From Chondrosia reniformis (Eukaryota; Porifera; Demospongiae; Chondrillida; Chondrillidae), in assembly GCA_947172415.1 (NCBI GenBank), contig OX359197.1, positions 3,782,001-3,846,000 of the forward strand: DNA of 64,000 bases. The letters run 5' to 3'. The notes under the pieces are model-generated. The model searched no databases. It saw only the letters and a program-made list of their open reading frames with translations, and had not been told where the DNA came from. Shown one piece after another: positions 46,001 to 57,628 of the stretch. Each line of letters starts with the position of its first letter. Position 1 is the stretch's first letter. Made by a program: the position numbers and the translations under genes.

Positions 46001-49000
46001 GTTGTATGTACTAGTTGTATGTAAACGTTGTACGTCCTAGTTATGTGTACTAGTTATATGGACTAGTTATGTGTACTTGTTATATGTACTAGTTCTATGC
46101 CCTCGTTGTAGTACAAGTTGGATGTACTAGTAGTGTGCATTAGTTGTATGTACTAGTTGTATGAGCTAGTTGTATGTACTAGTTGTATGTACTAGTTGTA
46201 AGTACTAGTTATATGGACTAGTTATATGTATTGGTTATATGTACTAGTTCTATACCCTAGGTGTAGTACTAGTTGTTTGTACTAGTAGTATGCGCTAGTT
46301 GTATGTACTAGTTGTATGTACTAGTTGTATGTATATAGTTATTGTTTCTACTAGTTGTATGTACTAGTTGTATAGACAAGTAAGTAGTTGATGTACAAGT
46401 TATTTGTACTAGTTGTATGTAGTAGTTGTATGTACTAGTTGTATGTACTAGTTGTATGTAGTTATTGTTTCTACTAGTTGTATGTACTAGTTGTATAGGC
46501 TAGTAAGTAGTTAATGTACCAGTTATTTGTGCTAGTTGTGTGTACTAATTGTTTGTACTAGTTGTATGTACTAATTGAATGTACTATTTGAATGTATTAT
46601 ATAGTTGTATGTACTAGATAAAAGTACACGTTACTAGTTGTATGTTCTAGTTGTATGTAATAGCTCTTCCTATATTCACTAATTGGAGGTTCTAGTTGTA
46701 TGTACTCAATTGTAAGTAGTAGTTGCATGTTCTAATATTATGTACTAATTGTATGTACTAATTATATGTAGTTATATGTACTAGGTGTATATGCTAGTTA
46801 TATTTACTAGTTGTTGTTACTAGTTTTATGTACTAGTTATAAGGACTAGTAACTATCTGTATCTACTAATTGTATGCAAATATATATACTACTTGTATGC
46901 ACTAGATGTGTGTAAGGGTTGTATGTACTTATTATATTTAGTAGTTGTAGTTATTAGTTGTATGTACTAGTTGTATCTTCTAGTTGTATGTACTAGTAAC
47001 TAGATGTATGTACTAGATGTATGTACTAGTTGTAGGTTCTAGTTGTATATACTAGTTCTATGTACTAGTAACTAGTTGAATGTACTAGTTATATGTACTC
47101 GTTTTATGCAATGGTGGTATATACTACTAGTAACAATCGGTATTAAATACTTGTATGTACTAGTTGTAGGTACTAGCTGTATGTGGAAGTTTCATGTATT
47201 GTTATATGAACTAGGTCTATAATACTTATAGTACTAGTTGTTAATACTAATTGTATGCACAAGTTGTATGTATTAGTTGTTTTAATTAGTAATTATCTAA
47301 ATTTCCTAGTTGAATGAACTAGTTGTTGTATATACTAGTTGTTGGTAGTTATATGTACTAGTTGTATGTACTAGTTCAATGTAGTTGTTGAATGTACCAG
47401 TAACTAGTTGTATGTACTATTTTTATGTACTAGTTGTATGTACTTGATACTAACTGTATGTACTAGTTGTATGCACTAGTTATATGTACAAGTTGTACGT
47501 ACTAGATGTACATAGTTGATGATTGTAGTAGTAACCACTTGTATGTAATAGTTATTTACACTAGTTGTACGTACTATTTATATGTGTGTACCAGGTATAT
47601 ATACTACTTGTATGTAGTAGCTGTATGTACTGGTTGCACTTACTAATAGCATGTACTAGTTGTATGTACTATTACTAGTTATATTTACTCATTGTAGGTG
47701 CTAGTTGTATTTACTAGTTGTATATGGGAGTTGTATGTACTAAATTTATATATGTGCTGATTGTATGTGTTAGTTGTATGTGGTGGTTGTATGTACTAGT
47801 TGTATTTATTGGTTGCATGTACTAATTGCATGTACTAGTTGTATATACTAGTTGCATGTACTATTTATATGTACTAGATGTAGGTAATAGTTGTTAGTAA
47901 TACTTGTATGTAGTAGTTATAAGTACTAGTTGTATGTAGTAGTTTTATGTACTACTTCAATGTACTAGTAACAATCTGTATGTACTACTAGTTGTATGTA
48001 CTAGTTGTATGTAGTTATATGTACTAGGTGTATATGCTAGTTATATTTACTAGTTGGAGTTACTAGTTTTAGGTACTAGTTGTAAGGACTAGTAACTATC
48101 TGTGTCTACTAATTGTATGCAGATATATATACTACTTGTACGTACTAGATGTGTGTAATGGTTGTATATACTTATTATATTTAGTAATTGTAGTTATTAA
48201 TTGTATGTACTAGTTGTATCTTCTAGTTGAATGTACTAGTAACTAGATGTATGTACTAGTTGAATGTACTAGTTATATGCACTAGTTGTATGTATTAGAT
48301 GCATCAACTAGTTGTATATACTAGTGACAAGCTGTATTTAATACTTGTATGTACTAGTTGTATGTACTAGTTGTAGGTAGTTATATGTACTAGTTGAATA
48401 TACAAGTTATATTTACTAGTTGTAGTTACTAGTTGCATGTACTAGTTATATGTAGTAGTTGTATTTACTAGTTGTATGTACTAGTATTATGTACTAAATA
48501 CTAGTTGTATTAATTATTTGTATGTAATAGTTTTATGTGATAATTGTATATACTAATTGTGTGTAATTGTTGTATGTACAAGTTTTTGGAACTAGTTGTA
48601 GAAACTAGTTGTACGAATTGTATGTCCTAGTTGTATGTACTAGTTGTATGCAGTTAAATGTACCAGTTGAATGTACTATTTGAGGGTAATATTTGAATGT
48701 ACTAGTTATATGTACTAGTTTCATGTACTAGGTGTATGAACTAGTTGTATGTACTAGTGGTATGTACTACTAGTAACAATCTGTATTAACTACTTGTATG
48801 TACTAGTTTTATGAGCAAGTTATATGTACTGGTTTTAGGAACTAGTTCTATGTATTTCTTATAGTACTAGTTGTAAGTACTAGTTGTATGTACTAGTTGT
48901 ATGTACTAGTTGCAAGTACTAATAACTAGATTTGTTTACTAGTTGTGTGTATTAGTTGTTTGTACTGGTAACTAGTTGTATGTAGTAGTTGTGTACCAGT

Positions 49001-49634
49001 TTAATGTGCAAGTTATGTGTACTGGTTATATGTACTAGTTCTATGTACCGGTTATAGTACTAGATGTATATACTAGTTGTATGTGCTTGTTATATGTACT
49101 CGTTGTATGTACTAGTGGTATGTACTACTAGTAACTATCTGTATTAACTACTTGTATGTACTAGTTGTATGTACTAGTTTTATGAGCAAGTTATATGTAC
49201 TGGTTTTAGGAACTAGTTCTATGTAATTGTTATAGTACTAGTTGTAGGTACTAGTTTTATGTAGTAGTTGTATGTACTAGTTGTGTGTAGTAAGTACTTG
49301 TATGTACTAGTTATATGTATTCGTTGTATGTACAAGTTGTATGTACTAGTTGTATGTACTAGCTGTATGTACTAGCTGAATGTATATACTAGTTGTATGT
49401 AGTTATATATACTAGTTGTTTGTACTAGTTTTATGTATTAGTTGTAGATTCTAGTTATATGTGCTAATTGTATGTACTAGTAACTGGTTGTATGTACTAG
49501 TTCAATGGAGTGGTTGAATGTACCAGTAACTAGTTGTATGTTCTCTTTTTATATACTAGTTGTATGTACTTGATACTAATTGTATGTACTAGTTGTATAT
49601 ACTAGTTGTACGTACTAGTATTATGTACTAAATA
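43042..49634 (+). repeat. 13-bp satellite, longest uninterrupted block
   Basis: 6.6 kb of pure satellite. Local higher-order repeats: at 45320-46560 a block containing GCCCTAGTTGTAGTACTAG, TAGTATGCGCTAG and TATAGACTAGTAAGTAGTTGATG occurs at least three times; 46760-47000 is repeated near 48010-48250 (TAACTATCTGTATCTACTAATTG with GGTTGTATGTACTTATTATATT). From 48911 begins the first copy of the right-domain unit marked by TGCAAGTACTAATAACTAG. Confidence 0.95.
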
Positions 49635-50405
49635 CAGTGGAACCTCTCTATAACGGACACTTTGGGGACCGAAAGAAAGGATGTTATACAGAGGTTTCCA
49701 TTATTCAGAGGTTTTCACTGAAGTCAATGAATATGTAAATATGAATATATATGATTAACACTAAACAAAATGACAGTTTATAAAGGCTGTAATGATAAAC
49801 CAAAACTCTTATAACAGTTACTACAATAACAGTATATAATGTTATGCTAAAGAAAGCAAGATACCATAGAAGGTTAGATCCTGCCAAAAAAGTGTCCAAA
49901 CTTGTTTGACTTTACTACTGTTAATACACAAAGTGGTAACTACATCCAATAGCTATAGTCTCGTTCGCGCGTCCCCGTAATGCCAAATTGAAAAAGGAGG
50001 CATGACAGCGTCTAGTCTTGTGAACGTGAACAAGACCCCTGGCAGTTCTTCGAACCTTTGAGGGGTGTGGTTCACAAGGCTAGACAGCAGTGGCACTAAA
50101 TGAGTCTAGATCGTCACAGGGAGGGTGTTAACTAGTCGGCGCATTGGCACAGAGTTAGCGCAGAGTCATGCGATCTACCTATATATATAATTCATTTTAA
50201 TACGATTTTACATCTTGTTCCGTTTCATAGAGGTTTTATTAGGGCTATATCATTTCTTTAGCTTTCGTTATACGGGATATAGAGGTTTCGTTATTCGGAG
50301 GTTATGTAAGTATGGAATCCTATGACAACTATTCGGGCCACAGAAAAATGTCTGTAGTAGAGAGGTTTCCGCTATTCGGGGAGTCCGTTATAGGAGGTTC
50401 CACTG
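49635..50405. mobile_element. Pogo/Tigger-like DNA transposon, non-autonomous
   Basis: A 771-bp element with termini CAGTGGAACCTCTCTATAAC and, inverted, CAGTGGAACCTCCTATAACG, flanked by TA. The unoccupied paralogous satellite at about 52118-52150 and 58563-58595 reads TACTAAATACTAGTTGTAAT across the site, proving a TA insertion. The ends resemble those of the 7689-8988 element. No transposase; the open frame at 49705-49899 has no recognisable domain. The interior holds a structured hairpin at 50010-50085. Confidence 0.85.
50010..50085. repeat. Nested hairpin inside the Tigger-like element
   Basis: GTCTAGTCTTGTGAAC (50010-50025) pairs with 50070-50085 at 15 of 16 positions. Inside it ACCCCT pairs with AGGGGT, and at the tip GTTC-TTC-GAAC forms a small stem. 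The coaxial layering is more than expected for a random transposon interior. Confidence 0.6.
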
Positions 50406-50407
50406 TA

Positions 50408-52316
50408 CTAGTTGTAATTATTATTTGTATGTAATAGTTATATGTACTAATTCTATGTACTAATTGTGTGTAATTGTTGTATGTTCTAGTTATTGGAACT
50501 AGTTGTAGAAACTAGTTGTCCCAATTGTATATCCTAGTTGTATGTACTTGTTGTGAGTAGTTATATGTACTAGTTGAATGTACTATTTGAGTGTAATTTT
50601 TGAATGTACTAATTATACTAACTAGTTCTAGCTACTAGTTTTATGTACTGGTTATATGTACCAGTTATATGTCCTAGTTGTAGTACTAGTTGTATATACT
50701 AGTTTTATTTACTAGTTATATGTACTAATTTTATGTACAAGTTGAATGTACTAGTTGTATGTACTAGTTGTAAGTACTCGTTACTAGTTGCATGTACTAG
50801 TAACTTGATGTGTGTACTAGTTGTTGGTACTAGTTGTATGTCCTTGTTGTATATATTATTTCTATGTACTAGTTTTATGAACTAATTGTAGCTTCTAGTT
50901 GCATGTTCCTAGTTGAATGTACTAGTTATATGTACTAGTTTCATGTACTAGGTGTATGAACTAGTTATATGTACTAGTAACAATAATCTGAATTTACTAC
51001 TTGAATGTACTAGTTGTATGTACTAGTTATAGGTAGTGATAGGTGGTAGTTCTATATAAATGTTATATTTACTAGTTGCAGTTACTACCTGTATGTACCA
51101 GTTGTATATATGTACTAGTTGTATGTACTATCAACTATCAGTATGTACTAATTTTATGCACTAGTTGTATGTATTAGTTATATGTAGTTATATGTACTAC
51201 TTGTATTTACTAGTTGGGTGTAATGGTTGTATGTACTAATTATATTTTCAAGTTGTAGCTATTAGTTGTATGTACTAGTTGTATGTACTAGTTGTATGTA
51301 CTAGTTGCAAGTACTAATAACTAGATTTGTTTACTAGTTGTGTGTATTAGTTGTTTGTACTGGTAACTAGTTGTATGTAGTAGTTGTGTGTACTAGTTTG
51401 ATGTGCAAGTTATGTTTACTGGTTATATGTACTAGTTCTATGTACCGGTTATAGTACTAGATGTATGTACTAGTTGTATGTGCTTGTTATATGTACTCGT
51501 TGTATGTACTAGTGGTATGTACTACTAGTAACTATCTGTATTAACTACTTGTATGTACTAGTTGTATGTACTAGTTTTATGAGCAAGTTATATGTACTGG
51601 TTTTAGGAACTAGTTCTATGTAATTGTTATAGTACTAGTTGTAGGTACTAGTTTTATGTAGTAGTTGTATGTACTAGTTGTGTGCAGTAACTAATTGTAT
51701 GTACTAGTTATATGTATTCGTTGTATGTACAAGTTGTATGTACTAGTTGTATGTACTAGCTGTATGTACTAGCTGAATGTATATACTAGTTGTATGTAGT
51801 TATATATACTAGTTGTTTATACTAGTTTTATGAAAAAATTGAATGTACTTGTACCTAGTAGTTTATACTACTTGTAAGAACTATTTGTAGGTACAAGTTG
51901 TATGTACTAGTTTTATGTATTAGTTGTAGATTCTAGTTATATGTGCTAGTTGTTTGTACTAGTAACTGGTTGTATGTACTAGTTCAATGGAGTAGTTGAA
52001 TGTACCAGTAACTAGTTGTATGTACTCTTTTTATATACTAGTTGTATGTACTTGATATTAATTGTATGTACTAGTTGTATATACTAATTGTATGTACTAG
52101 TATTATGTACTAAATACTAGTTGTAATTATTATTTGTATGTAATAGTTATATGTACTAATTGTATGTACTAATTGTGTGTAATTGTTGTATGTTCTATTT
52201 ATTGGAACTAGTGGTTGATACTAGTTGTACCAATTGTATGTACTAGTTGTATGTACTAGTTGTATGTATCAGTTGTATGTAGTAGTAGTTTGTTCTAATT
52301 TTATGTTCTATTTATA
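50408..52316 (+). repeat. 13-bp satellite, second copy of right-domain higher-order unit
   Basis: From 51306 (TGCAAGTACTAATAACTAG) to about 52200 the variant order follows 48911-49634 plus 50408-50500, and appears again from 57884. The block contains the empty site of the Tigger-like element. Confidence 0.93.
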
Positions 52317-52833
52317 TTGACAATTAAATATACCATTTTCCTACATGCTATATGCCTATTCTGTATAAAGAGACTATAGGGTAACTAAACCTAAAGAGAG
52401 CTTTAGATGAAGATACAGTCTTTTCTTCCGTCTTTTCCCTTCTTTCATTTTCTTCTCCACTGGGTCAGACAGCCGTTTCTGAGAATTCCACCCTTCATCA
52501 GCCATCCTGGGAATCTTTGTCTTTTTCTTTATCTTGATCTTCTGTTAATCCTTGGTCCTCTATGCTAAATCTAGGGGCCTTATATACACTATTTTGGCGC
52601 CAAAAGTTAAATAAGGTGTTAACTAAGACACATGATGAAATTTAATTTTATGAAAAGAATGTAGGTCCAATTAACTTTATGAATTAATTATAAATCTATT
52701 AGTAATCTTGCTTATAGGTAAAACAGACTCAGCATAACTATAGACACAAGTAGGATATATTGCATAAGTCTACCCTTAGGTCTTCTGGTAGTAACATGTC
52801 TTTGGAGGTGGGGTAACACAATATGGGGTAACA
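52317..52833. repeat. Unclassified 517-bp island with two dispersed fragments
   Basis: Non-satellite, non-coding sequence. Its first 54 bp (ATATACCATTTTCCTACATG then CTATATGCCTATTCTGTA) recur, within 65-bp islands, at 53742-53806 and 59384-59448. The rest is unique here. No clear terminal repeats found. Confidence 0.55.
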
Positions 52834-54289
52834 TATGTACTAGTTGTATGTGTATGTACTTGCTATATGTACTAGTTGTATGTAGTGGTTATATGTAGTA
52901 GTTCTCTGCACTTGATGTAGAACTAATTGTATGTACTAGTTGTGTGTGCTAGTTGTATGTACTAGTTGTATGTACGAGTAAGCAGCTGTATTTACTAGTT
53001 GTTTGTACGAGCTGTATTTACTAGTTGGATGAACTGGTTGTACGTAACAATTGTATGTACTAGTTGCATGTAGTTATAACTAGATGTATGTAATAGTTGT
53101 ATGTACTAGTTGTATGAACCAATTGTATGTACTAGTTGTATGTACTAAATTTAAGTTCTAGATACTAGTTGTATATACTAGTTGTGTGTAATTGTTGTAA
53201 GTACTAGTTATATTTACTAGTTGTAATAACTAGTTGTATTTACTAGTTTTATGTACCAGTTGTATGTACTAGTAACTAGGTGTATATATATTTATTTATA
53301 AGTTGTATGTACTAGGAACTGTCCTACGAACTAGTTATAAAAACTGTATAGTTGTATGTATTAGTTGTATGTACTAGCTGTATGTACTAGTTGTGTGTAG
53401 TTATATGTACAAGTTATATGTAATAGTTGTATGTAATTGTTGAATGTGCTAGTTCTATTTTCTAGTTATAGTTACTGGTTGTATGTACTAGTTATAAATC
53501 CTAGTAGTAATACTAGTTATATGTACTAGTTGTATGTACTAGTTTTATGTACTCGTTGTATGTATAGACTAGTTGAATGTACAAGTTATGTTTACTACTT
53601 TTAAGTACTCGTTACTAGTTGTGTGTTCTAGTTGAATGAACTAGGATTAGTTCATATTTACTAGTTGGAGGTTCTAGTTGTATGTACTAGTTGTAGGTTC
53701 TAGTAGCTAGTTGTATGTACTAGTAATATGTACTATATATATGAAAAATCTAATATACCATTTTCCTACATGCTATATGCCTATTCTGTAAAAAGAGTCT
53801 ATAGCCTAGTTGTATATACTAGTTTTATGTACTGATTGTATGTTCTAGTAATCATCTGTATGTACTAATTGTATGTACTAGTAGTATGAATTTGTATGTA
53901 GATATATGTACTACTTGTATGTACTAGTTGTATGTTATGGTTATATGTACAAGTTATATTTACTAGTTGTAATTACTAGTTGCATGTACTAGTAACTATA
54001 TGTATGTACTAGTTGTATGTACTAGTTGTATGAACTAGTTGTTGTGTACTAGTTGTATGTACTAGTTTTATGTACTAGAAACTAATTTATCTTCTAGTTT
54101 TATGGACAAGTTGTAAGTACTAGTTGTGTGTTATTGTGTATGTCTATATAGTTATATTTGTATATACTTGTTATTTGTACTAGTTGTATGTACTAGTGAT
54201 GTGTCCTAGTTGTAGTACTAGTTGAAGGTACTGATTGTATGTACTGGTTGTATGTACCAATTTTATTTATTAATTGAATGTACTAGTTC
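52834..54289 (+). repeat. 13-bp satellite, paralogue of 58.8-60.0 kb
   Basis: Satellite; from about 53110 to the LINE it parallels 58750-59993 unit by unit, including the embedded 65-bp island at 53742-53806. The last string before the LINE is GAATGTACTAGTTC. Confidence 0.93.
53742..53806. repeat. Fragment of the 52.3-kb island family
   Basis: A 65-bp non-satellite stretch (ATGAAAAATCTAATATACC then CTACATGCTATATGCC) that shares its core with 52326-52379. Its near-twin at 59384-59448 sits in the duplicated satellite. Confidence 0.7.
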
Positions 54290-54590
54290 AGGATATCAGG
54301 ATATCAGGAAATCTTATTTAAACTGGGGAGGCCAATAGCCTGAGGCTACAACAAAGGCACCCAGTACAAAAACAACAATATGTACAATAAATAAATAATA
54401 AATGAATAAATAAAATAGAATTGTCAATTCGTTTGTGTGCATATTGTTACATAATACAAATTGTCGCTCATGCATTACAATAAACACGTTTACATAGTTC
54501 CGTAAAATTGTTGAGGCTGAGGTTAGGTGTTGCACGAATGGCTGTAGGTAGGCTGCGCCAGAGGGAAGCACCAGCAAAACTGAATGCCTT

Positions 54591-56211
54591 CTATCCGAAT
54601 GAAGACCTGACCAAGGGAAGATTAAGTTGGGAAGTGAAAGAGGAACGAGTGTTATGGTTACAAGAATCATAAGAGAAGAGCCGAGACAGATAAGATTGTC
54701 CCTGGGAGGATAAGCTGTGAAACATACACTGGGCCATGTGAAGTTTTCTTCTCAAGGTGAGAGTCGTTAATCCAAATTCCTGAAAAGCAGCAGTGGAAGA
54801 AGAGTCACGACGCCTATATAGCACAATCTTGCAACTAAAGTTCAGCAGCGATTCCAAGCGGCGAGATTCATCTTGAGTACAGCCAGACCAGATGACATCA
54901 CAATAGTCAAAGTGGGAAGGATGTACGATTTAAGATAAGTGAGGAGGAGAGAGTGAGGGAGAAACCAAGAGAGTCTACGAAGAAGGTTGAGACGACAGCT
55001 TACTCTTCTACTGATCATGTCAACATCACTCCAAGTTAGGGTATCATTTATAAGCACACCAAGATACTTGAAGACTCGTACCTGATTAACAGTTACACCA
55101 TCAACAAGAAGGTCCAAGCCAGTCTCAATTTTTCTTCTTCTAGAGTGAAGGAGCATACATTTTGTTTTGCTTGCATTCAGTTGCAGTCCATTGCTGGCTA
55201 TCCACAGGCTGGTTGCATCTAGACACTGTTGAAGTGAAGAGTTTAAAGAAGTAAGATTGCTACTCGTGATGTAGATGGCAGTGTCATCAGCAAAGAGAAC
55301 AACAGAATCAGCAGGCAGGACTGAAGGCAGGTCATTAATAAAGGCAGAGAAGAGAGAAGGACAAAGCACAGAGCCTTGGGAACACCAGTTGTGGGAAAAC
55401 CAAGAGAGGAGAATGAATCACTGACACGAGTAACCTGGCAACGATCGGAAAGATAAGACTTAAACCAAGCAACTGTAGACGAGGAGAGACCAAGTTGGGA
55501 AAGCTTAGACAAAAGAAGATCATGGTTCACAGTGTCAAAAGCTTTGGAGATCAAGAAACACAACCCCGATGAACTGTCTTCTGTCCAGAGCCTTGTACCA
55601 GTCATCCAAGCAGTGAAGAAGAAGCGTTTGGGTAGAATGCTTGGGCCAAAATCCAGATTGATAAGGGAAGAGAAGGTCGTTTTGTATGAGGTGAGAAGAA
55701 AACTGCCCCTGGACACACCTTTCTAGAAGTTTACTGCAGACTGGAAGCAGAGAGATGGGTCGGTAATTCGTGGGGGAGACACGATCACCGCCTTTGTGGA
55801 GTGGCTTAACCCAAGCACACTTCCAGGATCCAGGAAAGATAGAAGAAAGGGAGGAATTAAGGATAGACGACAGAGGGTAAGTGATGACAGATCGGCCAGC
55901 TATAAGAGCAGAGGAAGGGATACCATTAAGACCTGAAGAGCATCTAGGCTTAAGAGAAGCTAGGGTTTCTTCACACCAAGCAGGGGTAGTGGAGGTAAGA
56001 AATAGAGTAGACTGGGGAGGAGAAGCCAAAGCAGGGGGAGATAGAGGGGTTCGAGACCCAGTAGAAGAAACAGCAACAAAGTGGTTATTAAGAATATTGG
56101 CAACAGAAGAAGAGCTCATGTTGAAGCAAGACCAGTTTTCATGTGAAGGGGAAGAAACACCAACTGCCTTAAGAGTATTCCATAGAGCAGAAGGATGAGC
56201 TTTGTTCCTGA
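54591..56211 (-). pseudogene. LINE reverse transcriptase domain, frameshifted
   Basis: The rest of the LINE protein, spread over frames 56119-55535, 55716-55243, 55369-54842 and 54857-54591. Motifs in order: FPGSWKCAWVKPLHKGGD, NYRPISLLPVCSKLLER, FLDLQ then SKAFDTVNHDLLL, LFADDTAIYI (catalytic FADD), LNASKTKCMLLHSRR and FKYLGVLINDTLTW. Spacing is normal for a CR1/L2 enzyme. At least three frame changes separate the segments, and the usual PQGS motif region is corrupted (GVPKALCFVLL). The copy is therefore inactive and moderately old. Confidence 0.9.
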
Positions 56212-57600
56212 TTAAGCGAAGGAAATAGTTTTTCTTTGCCTTCGTTGAAGTGACGTTACTCTATTCCTCTGTGCCTTGAATGCTTCCCATGATACCGTTA
56301 GTCGATTTTTCTTGAACAGTCTAAAGAGTTTATTCCGATGATCCATCTCGTCTCTGATACATTTCGTGATCCAAGGGGCAGCCTTCTTCTTGACACGTAC
56401 TGTCTTCAGTGGGGCATGTAGGTCCAAAACATCCAGCAAGAGTGAGTTAAAGATGTCGATCTTATCATCAAGGCTATCGAAGACATCAATTATAGACCAT
56501 GGTACAATAGAAAGATCCTCTTCAAAGCTTAATTTGGAAAAGTTCTTAAATGACCTACGAGTTACTAAGCATGGATGAGGTTTAGGAACACTACAGTCGA
56601 TGTCAAGCATTATAGGCAGATGATCAGAGATAGCTAAGTCAAGAACAGAAGATTGGGATATGGGAACATTGGAAGTAACGATGAAGAGGTCAAGGATGGA
56701 ATGTGAAGTAGAGGAGAAGTGAGTGGAGGAGCTAAGGGGTTGCTGAAGAGAGTGGGAAGTCAGGAAGTTCGAGAGAAGTTTGGAGTAAGGTTTGTTCAGA
56801 TTAGCCATGTCCACATTGAAATCTCCACAGGCAACAAGGTTCTTTTTGGTAATCATCATTTTTTCAATGCTGTTACACACATCATGGACTGACTGGGAAG
56901 GTAGATTCGGAGGACGATAGAAGCAGCCAAAGACAAGAGGGGAAGAGAACAGCCTGGAATCAATAGAGACCCACAAGTACTCAACACCAGAGGCAGAAGG
57001 CCCACAAGAAAGGACAGCCCAGGACAGATGATCAGCACAGTACACAGCAACACCTCCGCCACACCGAGAACGATCACAACGATACAAAGTATAACCAGGA
57101 ATATACAACTCACCATCCCCAACAGATGAATCCAGCCAAGTTTCAGAAAGGGCCAAGACTTCAGGACGGACAGAGGACACCAGGCAAGCAACATCGTCAA
57201 AGTGACGGATGAGGCTGCGGGCGTTAAGGTGTGCGAGTCGTAACATCTTCTTCGGGTCTGATTTCTTCAGTCGCGGCTCTTGGCTGTCAGCGCAGGGTCC
57301 TAGGTTAGGTTTCACATCTCCACAACTGAGCAGTAGTGTGTTTCCTCCTCCGCTAGGTTCCAGTAAGTTTTTTACGATCTCTTGCGCTTTCTTCCTAGAC
57401 CGACTTAGGTGTGAAAAAGCATCAATCGGTCGGTACTTTGGCAGAAGAGATGTTGAGAATCTTTCCACATATACAGACGGATACTCATAGCAATATAACG
57501 AGTCATCTTTAGCAGTCCTTAGGTAATTCTTCGCAAACAATGTGATCCATATCAGGGCTGGCAACACAGCAAGTACGTGAGCAAGTACGTGAGCCGCCAT
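56212..57600 (-). pseudogene. LINE N-terminal region and AP endonuclease, with degenerate 2A-like motif
   Basis: A 462-residue open frame. Residues 1-30 are hydrophobic; residues 91-102 read LSCGDVKPNLGP, a 2A-like peptide in which the canonical NPGP ending is changed to NLGP. 2A sequences at the N-terminus of CR1/L2-type proteins are known. The apurinic endonuclease domain follows from about residue 120: RLAHLNARSL, LALSETWLD (catalytic glutamate), FYRPPN, GDFNVDM and SDHLPI (catalytic Asp-His). It nicks target DNA for priming. The frame ends prematurely through a one-base shift near 56230; the adjacent frame continues AKKNYFLRLIRNKAHPSALW, the normal linker to the reverse transcriptase. Confidence 0.9.
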
Positions 57601-57628
57601 TTCAATATTGTGGCCAAGAATATGGTTG

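Larger units (their letters stand above)
54290..57628 (-). mobile_element. CR1/L2-like LINE, near full-length, degraded
   Basis: A 3.34-kb non-LTR retrotransposon on the minus strand. The 3' end at 54290 is a short 8-bp repeat tail (CTGATATC repeated, read on the minus strand), typical of CR1-group elements. The 5' end lies only 28 bp before the first ATG (57600), so the copy is close to full length. The unoccupied site exists in the paralogous satellite at about 59980-60010, which reads GTACTAGTTCTATGTACTAT. No clear target duplication is visible. One long polyprotein frame encodes an endonuclease then a reverse transcriptase; it is broken by several frameshifts. Confidence 0.9.

Noticed and set aside
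49705-49899. 64-residue hydrophobic frame in the Tigger-like element
   Set aside because: A+T-rich non-coding interior of a non-autonomous transposon; no transposase or other domain.
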